Positions 45,230 to 52,400 of a DNA stretch of 64,000 nt are shown in pieces. Origin of the DNA: Sulfuricurvum sp. IAE1 (GTDB lineage Bacteria > Campylobacterota > Campylobacteria > Campylobacterales > Sulfurimonadaceae); NCBI RefSeq assembly GCF_004347735.1, contig NZ_SLTI01000007.1, positions 62,001 to 126,000 of the forward strand. Direction: 5' to 3'. Numbering within the stretch: position 1 is the stretch's first letter; every line of letters begins with the position of its first letter. A program made the translations under genes and the position numbers. The notes beneath the pieces were generated by a model. The model was not told the origin of the DNA, made no database searches, and was given only the letters and a program-made list of their open reading frames with translations.

Positions 45230-45663
45230 GATTTTGGGCTTTGAAGATTCTCGTAAATGGTCTGGAGGACGCGGGAGAGTTCCTCTTTCTGGCTATGGCT
45301 GATCCCGCAGAAGGCTTTTTCGATCATGGCGTCGCCGAGAGCGACGAGGGGCTCATAGAGTTCGCGCCCTTTGGGGGTGATACGCACGAGATAGGCACGG
45401 CGGTCGTTCTCCTTCGGCTCGCGGACGATCAGCCCTTTGAGTTCGAGTTTATCGAGCATCAGCGTCATGTTCGACTGCTCGAAATAGGTGTCCTGCGCCA
45501 GCTCTTTCTGGGTCAGGCCGTCTTTTTCGCACAACCGGATCAGAATGACCCGCTGGGCATAAGTGAGGCCGTAGGGCTTGAGCCCTTTTTCGAGTTCGTT
45601 TTTGAGAATGTTGCGTGTTTTGGCGATCAAAAACGCGACCGAATTGTCCGATTCGAAACTCAT
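45226..45663 (-). CDS. MarR family transcriptional regulator
   Basis: A 145-residue winged-helix repressor. The HTH and wing are LTQKELAQDTYFEQSNMTLMLDKLELKGLIVREPKENDRRAYLVRITPKG, with the DRR wing motif. It is the first gene of the exporter operon and probably represses it until an aromatic or toxic ligand binds. AT-rich palindromes lie 55-90 bases upstream of its ATG. GGAGGG precedes the start. Confidence 0.93.
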   Translation of the reverse strand: MSFESDNSVAFLIAKTRNILKNELEKGLKPYGLTYAQRVILIRLCEKDGLTQKELAQDTYFEQSNMTLMLDKLELKGLIVREPKENDRRAYLVRITPKGRELYEPLVALGDAMIEKAFCGISHSQKEELSRVLQTIYENLQSPKS

Positions 45664-45718
45664 CGCATCCCTCCTTCGTAAAAATTGGCGGAAGTGTAGA
45701 GCGATACGCCTTAAATAC

Positions 45719-45751
45719 TTATTATAATAACTATTATGTTTATAATATTAT
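45719..45751. promoter_or_regulatory. AT-rich palindromes upstream of marR
   Basis: TTATTATAATAA (45719-45730) and ATAATATTAT (45742-45751) are perfect palindromes. They include a TATAAT on the minus strand and may be promoter elements or operators for the MarR protein. Confidence 0.4.
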
Positions 45752-45884
45752 TTTCACCCTGTTCAAACAACGCTCAAAAGGTTTCAAAACGGCATATGCG
45801 TGAAAAAAGGCTATGCGGCTCTAAAAATGAATAAAAATCCCATGAAACTTGGGGTTTTAAAACTTTTAAAGTTATGACAGACAC

Positions 45885-45913
45885 TTGACATATCATGATA
45901 CAATCATTACAAT
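45885..45913 (+). promoter_or_regulatory. brnTA promoter with operator palindrome
   Basis: TTGACA (45885-45890), a 17-base spacer, then TACAAT (45908-45913). The spacer begins with the perfect palindrome TATCATGATA (45891-45900), a likely BrnA operator. A further palindrome AACTTTTAAAGTT is at 45861-45873. The start point would fall at or next to the ATG at 45920. Confidence 0.75.
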
Positions 45914-45919
45914 AACATT

Positions 45920-46213
45920 ATGAAGTCATTAAAATTTGAATGGGATCCGGCAAAAGCGTCATCGAATATAAAAAAGCACGGCATTTCATTTGATGAAGCC
46001 AAAACGGTTTTTGATGATGATTTTGCAAGGTTGATACCGGATCCGGATCATTCAGAGGGTGAGGAGAGGTTTATCCTTTTGGGGATGAGCTATACCCTCA
46101 AAATTTTAACGGTCGTTCATTGTTACAGGGACGATTATGGAGTGATACGGATTATCTCCGCCAGAGCTTCAACCAAAAACGAGGAACGACAATACAAGGA
46201 GTTTTTACCATGA
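45920..46213 (+). CDS. brnT: BrnT family ribonuclease toxin
   Basis: A 97-residue toxin. BrnT hallmarks are the opening FEWDPAKASSNIKKHGISFDEAKTVFDD, then the ERFILLGMS region and IISARASTKNEERQY. BrnT folds like RelE and degrades RNA; BrnA neutralises it. No Shine-Dalgarno precedes the ATG, and the promoter -10 ends 6 bases upstream, so the mRNA is probably leaderless. Its stop overlaps the antitoxin ATG. Base composition is more AT-rich than the housekeeping genes, in keeping with mobility. Confidence 0.93.
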   Translation: MKSLKFEWDPAKASSNIKKHGISFDEAKTVFDDDFARLIPDPDHSEGEERFILLGMSYTLKILTVVHCYRDDYGVIRIISARASTKNEERQYKEFLP

Positions 46214-46422
46214 GAGAAGAATACGACTTTTCACAATCCATCCAAAACCCTTATGCTAAAAAGGTTAAAAAGCAAATTTCACTCAATGTGGATGTTGATA
46301 CGATTGAGTATTTCAAAGAGCTGGCAGCCAAAATGGGATTACCTTATCAAACGCTCATCAATTCCTATTTAACCGATTGTGCGAAGCGGCATGTGGAGCC
46401 AGAATTGAAATGGACAAGTTGA
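46210..46422 (+). CDS. brnA: BrnA-like antitoxin, ribbon-helix-helix
   Basis: A 70-residue antitoxin starting at the ATG that overlaps the brnT stop. The N-terminal tail (DFSQSIQNPYAKK) would bind the toxin. The ribbon-helix-helix DNA-binding domain reads QISLNVDVDTIEYFKELAAKMGLPYQTLINSYLTDC. The toxin-first order is the norm for brnTA. It probably represses the operon through the palindrome in the promoter spacer. Confidence 0.9.
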   Translation: MREEYDFSQSIQNPYAKKVKKQISLNVDVDTIEYFKELAAKMGLPYQTLINSYLTDCAKRHVEPELKWTS

Positions 46423-46450
46423 AAAAATAGATGGAGTCCCATAGTTTTAA

Positions 46451-46570
46451 ATGTCAGATAGTGAAATTACTTCAAAAGTACCGAAAGGGTATGAGGATCC
46501 AATACTTATGTTAAAAAGTGTTATCTTAATATCTAAACTCTATGATATTATTGTTGGCATGAAACGTTAA
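46451..46570 (+). CDS. Possible 39-residue peptide
   Basis: An open frame of 39 codons from ATG to TAA, beginning MSDSEITSKVPKGYEDP, in the AT-rich stretch between brnA and the lipoprotein gene. I see no convincing ribosome site and recognise no family. It may be a decayed fragment or chance. Confidence 0.2.
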   Translation: MSDSEITSKVPKGYEDPILMLKSVILISKLYDIIVGMKR

Positions 46571-46594
46571 GATGAGAAGGAAAATTGATACAAA

Positions 46595-47242
46595 ATGAAA
46601 AAATTTAGTTTGATTATTCTTATGTTAGTTTCGATGTTTTTAATAAGTGGATGCGCTAAATATGTGAGTGGAAACTATTATTCTGAAGTCGATCCTGATT
46701 ATAAAATTAATAAAGATGAAGCATTATTGGTAACTGCAATGGATGATGATTTGACATCAAAATATTATGTCAAATATGTTATTGAAAAACTTAAAAATGC
46801 TGGTTTTAGCAATGTTTATGGAAAAGATACTTTTAAAATTTACGAACCTAAAAATACAGTTGTGATAGTTTTAAAAGAGAAAATGGATTCATACCAATAT
46901 GCCTCAGCTGATTACGGAACAATAAATAATGGCATAGGAAGGATTGATTGTAATTCAATTGGAAGCAATATAAATTGTACTACAACAAATAATACATCCT
47001 ATGGTGTTGTTGGGTATTCCACTAAAAACGATATTGTGCATGGATATTATTTTTTGACTCATTGGTTTGATGAGTCAAAATCTAAAAGAAGATTTTTTGT
47101 AATGGGTTCAACTTATGAAAAGCAGTGTGATAAAGATAAATTGTATAAATTTATGATTGAGCAAACTATTAATAGGATGAATCTTGAGAAACCCTTGGAC
47201 TTTCAATATAAAATTTCAACTGAACAAGTAGATTGTAAATAA
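46595..47242 (+). CDS. AT-rich lipoprotein of unknown function
   Basis: A 215-residue predicted lipoprotein. The signal peptide ends in LISGC (lipobox, Cys at about 20). The mature part (about residues 40-75 ALLVTAMDDDLTSKYYVKYVIEKLKNAGFSNVYG) looks like a DUF4136-like or lipoprotein ABM fold with strand-helix pattern, but I cannot assign a family. Four later cysteines (DCNS, NCTT, QCDK and the C-terminal DCK) could form disulfides. Codon use is strongly AT-rich (many AAA, AAT, GAT), unlike flanking genes, which suggests recent acquisition. The 3' end is one base from the convergent HTH gene. Confidence 0.65.
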   Translation: MKKFSLIILMLVSMFLISGCAKYVSGNYYSEVDPDYKINKDEALLVTAMDDDLTSKYYVKYVIEKLKNAGFSNVYGKDTFKIYEPKNTVVIVLKEKMDSYQYASADYGTINNGIGRIDCNSIGSNINCTTTNNTSYGVVGYSTKNDIVHGYYFLTHWFDESKSKRRFFVMGSTYEKQCDKDKLYKFMIEQTINRMNLEKPLDFQYKISTEQVDCK

Positions 47243-47243
47243 C

Positions 47244-47510
47244 TTATAAATCAAATGCCAAGGAACGCAATTCATTTTCTTTTGTATGACCGTATAAGTT
47301 ATATATTTGTAATGATAGTTTCGAAAAATGAGTTGCTTTCCCTATTCCTTCGATAGCTTTAAAATTTCCTATTCTAAAATTTAAGCTCCCAACGGAAACT
47401 CCAATTTTATTAGCAATATCTTGTTTGTTAAATGGTATGTTTTGTAAGCCAAATTTATAAATGTATAAAGTCATAATATCATCTTTTTCTATCCAAGAAT
47501 GTCTTTTCAA
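47244..47510 (-). CDS. Small HTH protein of unknown function
   Basis: An 88-residue AT-rich protein. After DIMTLYIYKFGLQNIPF comes an HTH-like segment NKQDIANKIGVSVGSLNFRIGNFKAIEG, then FSKLSLQIYNLYGHTKENELRSLA. Proteins with this layout are often found as orphan genes in genomic islands. Whether it binds DNA, and where, is not readable. It faces the lipoprotein gene with a single base between, and both share the low-GC composition. Confidence 0.6.
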   Translation of the reverse strand: MKRHSWIEKDDIMTLYIYKFGLQNIPFNKQDIANKIGVSVGSLNFRIGNFKAIEGIGKATHFSKLSLQIYNLYGHTKENELRSLAFDL

Positions 47511-47556
47511 AATTATTTCCTTTTATGAATATTGTTAATCATATCATAAGCAAGAA

Positions 47557-47688
47557 TCAAAATGACAAATCCTCACAATGGTATTCCCACAATTTAGCGT
47601 CCACCGCCGTTTTGTTCTGCATCAGGATTTCCCACACAACTAGAGCCCCCTCGTTTGAATACCATTCGACCCCGTCAGGGTTTTTTTA
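47557..47688 (-). pseudogene. Remnant of a small ORF
   Basis: On the minus strand 42 codons stay open after an in-frame TAA (47688-47686). They give a protein-like stretch containing NPDGVEWYSNEGALVVWEIL and WEYHCEDLSF before a TGA. Upstream in the same frame, VVVDKHPKKQKIMVGY also reads well, but it lacks a start because of a run of nine T. The pattern fits a decayed gene. Apart from this, 47511-47839 holds only a palindrome at 47776. Confidence 0.3.
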
Positions 47689-47775
47689 ATATCCCACCAT
47701 AATTTTTTGCTTTTTGGGGTGCTTATCGACCACCACATTCCTATTTTTATAAAAAAAAATCGGTTATCCATCGGA

Positions 47776-47796
47776 GTTCATTTTTAAAAAATGAAC
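47776..47796. repeat. 21-base palindrome
   Basis: GTTCATTTTT-A-AAAAATGAAC is a perfect 10-base inverted repeat around one base, about 45 bases past the araC-like stop. No T-run follows on the minus strand, so it is either a weak terminator or a binding site. Confidence 0.5.
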
Positions 47797-47839
47797 ATGT
47801 AGTGAATAGGAAGAACAAAAGGTTTAAATCGGGGACGGC

Positions 47840-48715
47840 TCAGAGGACGCGGATCGGCAGATAGAACTCCAGATCGAACTCCTCCGATTCGTCCAGAAAA
47901 TGGTTTTTGCGGTAGATCGCGTAGGGGGGGAGCGTTTTCGTCTCAAACCCGCTCTCGGGGAGCCATATCTGATAGACGTAGCGCATGAAATGCAGAACGT
48001 CGCCGTATTTGCCCTGTATGTGAAACACGGCGCACAGCGACGCGGGGATCTCGAAATAGGCGACCGATCCGTGGGGATGGCTCCCCTTGGGGACCTCGAT
48101 GGCGGCGATATAGGCGCACTCGTCCAGCGGGGTGATCGTCGGGTTGTCGTGGTGGAACCCGATCTGGCGGGCACTCTCGCCCAGGCCGTTTTCGATGCTC
48201 CAGCCCCTCAGGCGGTTCCAGCTGTTCTTGATCGAAATGTTGTAGCCACGATGGCGGATATAGGCGGCGTAGATGGGGGGAGCTTTCACGATGCGGGGGA
48301 TCGTCCCGGAAAAATCGCGCTCCTGCGCGCCGTAGGGGGAACCAGCGAGAATTTTTTTGGAATATTCCAGGTACGCGCCGCTTTTCCACACCTTCGGCGT
48401 CGTATGGAACCGCTCCCGAAACGCCTTGATGAACGAGGTCTGGGAACTGTAGCCGCACATCCGGGCGATCTCGGAGACGGTCGCGTACTTGTTGGTCAGC
48501 AAGAGGCTGGCCGCCTTTTGGAGCCGTATCGATTTGACCGTCTCGTAGAGGTTTTTTCCCGTCTCTTCTTTGAATATCCGCTGCAGGTGATAGACGCTCA
48601 GACTCTCGCGGCGCGCCAGCTCGGCGGCGTTCAGTTCCGTGTCGATGTGCAGATAGATGTACGACAACACACTGTTGACAATGTCGGAATGAAGATGTTT
48701 TGTTTCCCGCTTCAT
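47840..48715 (-). CDS. AraC family regulator with GyrI-like effector domain
   Basis: A 291-residue regulator. The N-terminal AraC double HTH (residues 10-110) contains NAAELARRESLSVYHLQRIFKEETGKNLYETVKSIRLQKA and ATVSEIARMCGYSSQTSFIKAFRERFHTTPKVW. The C-terminal half (about 135-290) is a GyrI-like small-molecule-binding domain (APPIYAAYIRHRGYN, ending FDLEFYLPI), as in Rob/SoxS-type or BmrR-like sensors. GC content is like the core genome. Its leader holds three strong hairpins, and the nearest ribosome-site candidate (TAGGGAT) lies in one stem. The target genes are unknown; the divergent aminotransferase is a candidate. Confidence 0.9.
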   Translation of the reverse strand: MKRETKHLHSDIVNSVLSYIYLHIDTELNAAELARRESLSVYHLQRIFKEETGKNLYETVKSIRLQKAASLLLTNKYATVSEIARMCGYSSQTSFIKAFRERFHTTPKVWKSGAYLEYSKKILAGSPYGAQERDFSGTIPRIVKAPPIYAAYIRHRGYNISIKNSWNRLRGWSIENGLGESARQIGFHHDNPTITPLDECAYIAAIEVPKGSHPHGSVAYFEIPASLCAVFHIQGKYGDVLHFMRYVYQIWLPESGFETKTLPPYAIYRKNHFLDESEEFDLEFYLPIRVL

Positions 48716-48725
48716 ATTATTTCAT

Positions 48726-48814
48726 TCATCCCTACCGGCAAAGCCGGTTGGGATGGCAGGGACAGGTTTGTCCCTTGCAACCCCCTAAAGCTACCTGCAT
48801 CTTTCGGATGCAGG
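48726..48814. repeat. Three-hairpin intergenic element
   Basis: Stem 1 (48726-48756) has ACCGGC-AAA-GCCGGT extended by CATCCC/GGGATG around one T-T mismatch. Stem 2 (48758-48775) is AGGGACA-GGTT-TGTCCCT. Stem 3 (48794-48814) is CCTGCATC-TTTCG-GATGCAGG. It fills the gap between the divergent AraC and aminotransferase genes. It could be a dispersed structured repeat or a cis-regulatory leader of the araC gene. Confidence 0.6.
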
Positions 48815-48939
48815 AGAGATAAACAATATTAGCATATTTAAATAAAAATAATGACTATTTTGGATAATTTTTATGTACCTTTGGATAAAGAATAAAACAA
48901 CCGATTCCCCTACAATGGCGAAAAAAAAAAGGATCACCT

Positions 48940-50079
48940 ATGAAACGCTCGTTCATCCGGGAAATTCTCGAAGTAATCGGAAGCGATACGGTATCGTTTG
49001 CCGGGGGGCTCCCCGATGAGAGCCTCTTTCCCCTCGAAGCAATGCAAAAAGCTGCGGCCGATGTATTCGCCACCCCCGGCGCGCTACAGTATTCGGTGAG
49101 CGCGGGGATCCCGGCGCTGCGCGAAAAACTGGCTTCGTATTACACCGCAATGGGGTTGGAGACCAAGCCCGAAGAGATCCTGATCACGACGGGGGCTCAG
49201 CAGGCGCTCGATCTGATCAGCCGTGTTTATTTCCGCTTCGGCACGCTCGTCGAGTCTCCCGCCTATCTTGGGGCTCTCAACGCCTTCAGTGCCAACGGGT
49301 GTTCTCTTACCCCGGTACGACTCGGAGAAAAGGGCATCGATCTAGAGGCCTTCGAACGCCGTTTCGCCATCACCAAGCGGGCCTATGTAATGTGCGATTT
49401 CCAAAATCCCACGGGTTTCAGCTATTCCACCTCGCAGCGCGAGGAGCTGGCCCGGATCGCGATCCGACACGAGGGAATCATCGTCGAGGACGGCGCCTAC
49501 ATGGAGCTCTTTTTCGAGGAGCGCCTCGCGCCGATGGCGCTGTACGCCCCCCATCGCACCCTTCATGTCGGATCGTTCTCGAAAACGCTCGCTCCGGGAT
49601 TGCGTCTGGGGTGGATCCGCGGCGACGCGGCGCTCCTCGCACCGATCCTGGCCCTCAAAGAGCGCTCCGACCTGCACACCTCGACGCTCTCGCAGCTGCT
49701 GGCGGAGCGCTTCTGGGAGAGCGGGCTGTTCGGCAGGCACCTCCGCACCGTCCGCGCGACCTACAAGGGAAAATGCGATGCCCTCGCGCATGAACTCGAA
49801 ACGCAGCTGCGCGATTTTCGTTTCACGAAGCCCAAAGGGGGGATGTTCATCTACGGCTCATTTCCCGAGGGGATCGATGCGAAGGAGCTGGCGATGGAGT
49901 GTCTCAAAGAGGGGGCGGTATTTGTCCCCGGAGGAGAATTCTATCCCGGTGCTCCCATCAGTCCGGAAGCACGGTTCAATTTCTCAGGGACAACCCCCGA
50001 GCAGATGCGGCGTGGGATCGGAATCATTTCCCGGACCTACGAAGCGTACAAAGACAAAAAGGAACGACTATATGCATGA
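48940..50079 (+). CDS. PLP-dependent aminotransferase, class I/II (LysN/MocR-like)
   Basis: A 379-residue fold-type I aminotransferase. The PLP lysine is in HVGSFSKTLAPGLRLGWIRG, with CDFQNPTGFSYS and IIVEDGAYMELFFE before it. The start KRSFIREILEVIGSDTVSFAGGLPDESLFP and the overall length match 2-aminoadipate/aromatic aminotransferases related to MocR but without the winged-helix domain. The substrate is not certain. A TACAAT at 48911-48916 is a possible -10, and AAAGGATCACCT precedes the ATG. It overlaps the thioesterase gene by 8 bases. Confidence 0.88.
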   Translation: MKRSFIREILEVIGSDTVSFAGGLPDESLFPLEAMQKAAADVFATPGALQYSVSAGIPALREKLASYYTAMGLETKPEEILITTGAQQALDLISRVYFRFGTLVESPAYLGALNAFSANGCSLTPVRLGEKGIDLEAFERRFAITKRAYVMCDFQNPTGFSYSTSQREELARIAIRHEGIIVEDGAYMELFFEERLAPMALYAPHRTLHVGSFSKTLAPGLRLGWIRGDAALLAPILALKERSDLHTSTLSQLLAERFWESGLFGRHLRTVRATYKGKCDALAHELETQLRDFRFTKPKGGMFIYGSFPEGIDAKELAMECLKEGAVFVPGGEFYPGAPISPEARFNFSGTTPEQMRRGIGIISRTYEAYKDKKERLYA

Positions 50080-50458
50080 GATTAAATTCCCGTTTCTGGA
50101 ACACATCGGCGGCAAACTGATCCGCTACGAACAAGGGAGCGCCGAGGTGGAACTTCAAACGATGCCCTATCATCTGCAGCATCTGGGGTTTATCCACGGA
50201 GGGGTCATCTCGACCCTGATGGACAACACGGGGTGGTACGCCGCCGTCTCCAACCTCCCTGAGGGTTTTACGTCGGTCACGATGGAGATCAAGATCAACT
50301 ACCTCAAGCCCGCCTCGGGCGAGCATCTGCGCGCGCTCGGGAAGGTACTCCGTCAGGGGAAAAAGACGTCGTTCGTCACCATCGAACTCCACGACGGGGA
50401 AAATCTCGTCGCTTTTGCTACGGGAACGTATGCGGTGTTGGAAGAAAAGCAGGTGTAA
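50072..50458 (+). CDS. PaaI-type hotdog thioesterase
   Basis: A 128-residue hotdog-fold protein. LQHLGFIHGGVISTLMDNTGWYAAV is the PaaI/YiiD-like helix with HGG-x-x-x-x-L-x-D, and VTMEIKINYLKPA is the central strand. I start it at the ATG inside the aminotransferase stop region (TATGCATGA), with AAAAAGGAACG before it. Such enzymes hydrolyse acyl-CoA thioesters. The coupling to the aminotransferase suggests a shared catabolic or housekeeping step, but the substrate is unknown. Confidence 0.88.
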   Translation: MHEIKFPFLEHIGGKLIRYEQGSAEVELQTMPYHLQHLGFIHGGVISTLMDNTGWYAAVSNLPEGFTSVTMEIKINYLKPASGEHLRALGKVLRQGKKTSFVTIELHDGENLVAFATGTYAVLEEKQV

Positions 50459-50464
50459 AATACA

Positions 50465-50473
50465 TGTTATAAT
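50465..50473 (+). promoter_or_regulatory. Extended -10 promoter of the third toxin-antitoxin pair
   Basis: TGTTATAAT (50465-50473) is a TGnTATAAT extended -10, 27 bases before the antitoxin ATG. No clear -35 is seen. Confidence 0.5.
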
Positions 50474-50500
50474 GATGCCATTTGGAAAAAGGAGTAGATC

Positions 50501-50734
50501 ATGCTCGCGTTGAACACCCAGCAGCTCTTGGCCGAAATCGATTCGATGCCGATTGATCTCAAAACCAAGCTGATCGACAAGCTTTTGAGCAGCCTCAATC
50601 CTCCGCATCATGATGTCGAAACTCTCTGGAAACGCGAGATCGATTCCCGCGTCGCGTCCATCGAAAAAGGAGAGATAAACCTTATCGACGGAAACGACGT
50701 TTTTCGAAAAATCAAAGCCCGTTTTGAGCAATGA
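50501..50734 (+). CDS. Addiction-module antitoxin (TIGR02574-like)
   Basis: A 77-residue acidic protein. The start LALNTQQLLAEIDSMPIDLKTKLIDKLLSSLNPP and the later VETLWKREIDSRVASIEKGEI match the putative addiction-module antitoxin family (TIGR02574), in which a conserved W-x-x-E-x-x-x-R segment is seen. AAAGGAGTAG lies before the ATG. The stop overlaps the toxin ATG (ATGA). It lacks an obvious DNA-binding fold, as is usual for the family. Confidence 0.85.
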   Translation: MLALNTQQLLAEIDSMPIDLKTKLIDKLLSSLNPPHHDVETLWKREIDSRVASIEKGEINLIDGNDVFRKIKARFEQ

Positions 50735-51021
50735 ATTTCCGGTTCCATCCCGATGCAGAAATCGAGTTCAACCATGCCATCGACTATTACGAAGAGTGTC
50801 AAAAAAACTTGGGGCTTGAATTTGCACAAGAAGTTTACGCTACGATCCACCGCATTATCGACTTCCCCGACGCATGGCAACCGATAACGGAACAAACACG
50901 ACGGTGTTTGACGAACCGTTTCCCTTTTGGCATCGTCTATCAAAAGCGCAATAACGAAATCATTATCATCGCCATTATGCACCAGCATCAAAAACCGTTT
51001 TATTGGAGCAACCGTTCCTGA
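50731..51021 (+). CDS. RelE/ParE family toxin
   Basis: A 96-residue toxin of the RelE/ParE superfamily. The opening NFRFHPDAEIEFNHAIDYYEECQKNLGLEF and the block TRRCLTNRFPFGIVYQKRNNEIIIIAIMHQHQKP are typical of ParE-like members. Whether it targets gyrase or mRNA cannot be told from sequence. It is translationally coupled to the antitoxin. It is the third toxin-antitoxin pair in about 15 kb. Confidence 0.88.
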   Translation: MNFRFHPDAEIEFNHAIDYYEECQKNLGLEFAQEVYATIHRIIDFPDAWQPITEQTRRCLTNRFPFGIVYQKRNNEIIIIAIMHQHQKPFYWSNRS

Positions 51022-51064
51022 ATATCATCGTCATTTGACTTTTCCGGATATCCCTGGAAACGCC

Positions 51065-51097
51065 TTGACTTCTCTCTCTCTCTCTCTCTGCTAAAAT
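51065..51097 (+). promoter_or_regulatory. Promoter with CT repeat in its spacer
   Basis: TTGACT (51065-51070) and TAAAAT (51092-51097) are separated by 21 bases, almost all of it a TC repeat. A start at about 51104 gives a 23-base leader with AAAAGGA at the right place before the GTG at 51127. Loss of two repeat units would bring the spacer to the optimal 17. Confidence 0.6.
51071..51089 (+). repeat. (TC)9 dinucleotide repeat
   Basis: Nine and a half uninterrupted TC units upstream of the three-gene envelope operon. Repeats of this length are prone to slipped-strand changes. It is the only simple repeat of this size I saw in the window. Confidence 0.95.
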
Positions 51098-51126
51098 AAT
51101 CTTAAACCAATATTAAAAGGATAATA

Positions 51127-51513
51127 GTGGCTATAGATTCCCTATTCATCGATTCTACCGAGATTAAAAACGATACGCAGTTGGCTTTTCAAGAACACAA
51201 AGTTCAAGAACTGATTTCCAAACAAATTGATTTAGAATATGGAGTAAGTGATATTTTAACCATCATCACTTTATTGGTAGCATTGGGGGCCATGATGGTT
51301 GCATTGGTTGGTAATCGTATTTCATCGCTTTCCAACTTGAAAACCAATGATGTATATTCAATAGCCATCGCTGCGACTATACTGGCAGGATGTTTGGGAT
51401 ATGGTATTTATGCAGAATATAAAAAGCGAACCGATCGCGTATCTATTCAAACACAAATCACACAAACCATCTATGCAATTCGATCCTATCATAAGGGAAA
51501 AGCTGGACAATGA
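51127..51513 (+). CDS. Small membrane protein of unknown function
   Basis: A 128-residue protein with a GTG start and AAAAGGA 6 bases before it. The N-terminal 40 residues are polar and helical. Two membrane helices follow: VSDILTIITLLVALGAMMVALV (about 40-62) and VYSIAIAATILAGCLGYGIYA (about 77-97). The C-terminal tail is basic. I recognise no family. It overlaps the TPR gene by 4 bases (ATGA) and is the first gene behind the CT-repeat promoter. GC content is below that of the core genes. Confidence 0.65.
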   Translation: MAIDSLFIDSTEIKNDTQLAFQEHKVQELISKQIDLEYGVSDILTIITLLVALGAMMVALVGNRISSLSNLKTNDVYSIAIAATILAGCLGYGIYAEYKKRTDRVSIQTQITQTIYAIRSYHKGKAGQ

Positions 51514-52397
51514 AACATCCCATTTTCTTTCTTCTTTATGCAGGTATAATCAGTACGGCCTCGTTTGCAAACAGTCCCTGCGATGGCGCTTATCTAGCGA
51601 AAAATTACGATCAGGCTACCCAATGCTTCGGTCAACAACTGAAAAAAGACCGCTCTTTTTATAATTTAAAAGGCGTGGGATTCTCTTTTGTACAACAAGG
51701 CCGCTACAAAGAAGCACTCCCCTTTCTCAAAGAAGCGGAGAAAAAAGCACGTACTTCCTTTGATTATAGCATTATTTACAGTTGGTTAGGTACATGCTAC
51801 GGTGCTATGGGCGATTCCGAGCAAACCTTTGTCTATCGGATGAAGAGTCTGGATTTGATGCTTAAATCAGGAAACCGTGATGAAATTGGCAGAGCATATA
51901 GTAATCTTGGAGTATATTTTTTCGATCATGGCCAACCAAAAAAAGCCATAGAATATTATGAAAAAGCACTCGATTATCGAGACGAGAATGAACACTCGAA
52001 CATATATGCAAATATAGCACTCGCCTATCAGGAGTTAAACGATACTTATAAAACAGAAGAGATGTACCAAAAATCCATCGAGATAGCTGAAAAAACTGGA
52101 AACTTAAACGGCTTGGCAACCTTTCAAAAAAATTTAGGAGCTTTTTATTTCACACAAAACCGATATGGCGACGCGCGTAAAACTCTCGAAAAAGCACTAA
52201 TCCTAGCACGTCAAGTACGTGCGATAGACGATGAATCACACGCACTAAGTATTCTTGCCGTAATCGACTATGAGGAGGGGCATCTTAACGAAGCCAAGGT
52301 AAAAGCCTCGGAAGGGTTGCGACTCGCGAAACAAAGTGGAGATAGAAAAGTTTTTAATGATGCTCAAGCCGCATGGGATATTGTCAACGGAAAATAA
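51510..52397 (+). CDS. Exported TPR-repeat protein
   Basis: A 295-residue protein with a signal peptide (FFLLYAGIISTASFA, residues about 5-19). The rest is about six or seven tetratricopeptide repeats, clearest in RAYSNLGVYFFDHGQPKKAIEYYEKAL and FQKNLGAFYFTQNRYGDARKTLEKAL. TPR arrays mediate protein-protein contacts, here in the periplasm or on the outer membrane. It is translationally coupled to the membrane protein before it and lies 3 bases from the beta-barrel gene after it. It is a likely scaffold for that pair. Confidence 0.75.
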   Translation: MKHPIFFLLYAGIISTASFANSPCDGAYLAKNYDQATQCFGQQLKKDRSFYNLKGVGFSFVQQGRYKEALPFLKEAEKKARTSFDYSIIYSWLGTCYGAMGDSEQTFVYRMKSLDLMLKSGNRDEIGRAYSNLGVYFFDHGQPKKAIEYYEKALDYRDENEHSNIYANIALAYQELNDTYKTEEMYQKSIEIAEKTGNLNGLATFQKNLGAFYFTQNRYGDARKTLEKALILARQVRAIDDESHALSILAVIDYEEGHLNEAKVKASEGLRLAKQSGDRKVFNDAQAAWDIVNGK

Positions 52398-52400
52398 CCG

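Noticed and set aside
47640..47690. A tRNA-like or attachment-site fragment near TTCGACCCCGTCAGGG
   Set aside because: No cloverleaf can be drawn around it and no matching direct repeat was seen; coding remnants explain it better.
51071..51089. CT repeat considered as part of a CRISPR or coding repeat
   Set aside because: It is a simple dinucleotide tract without spacers and outside any coding frame.
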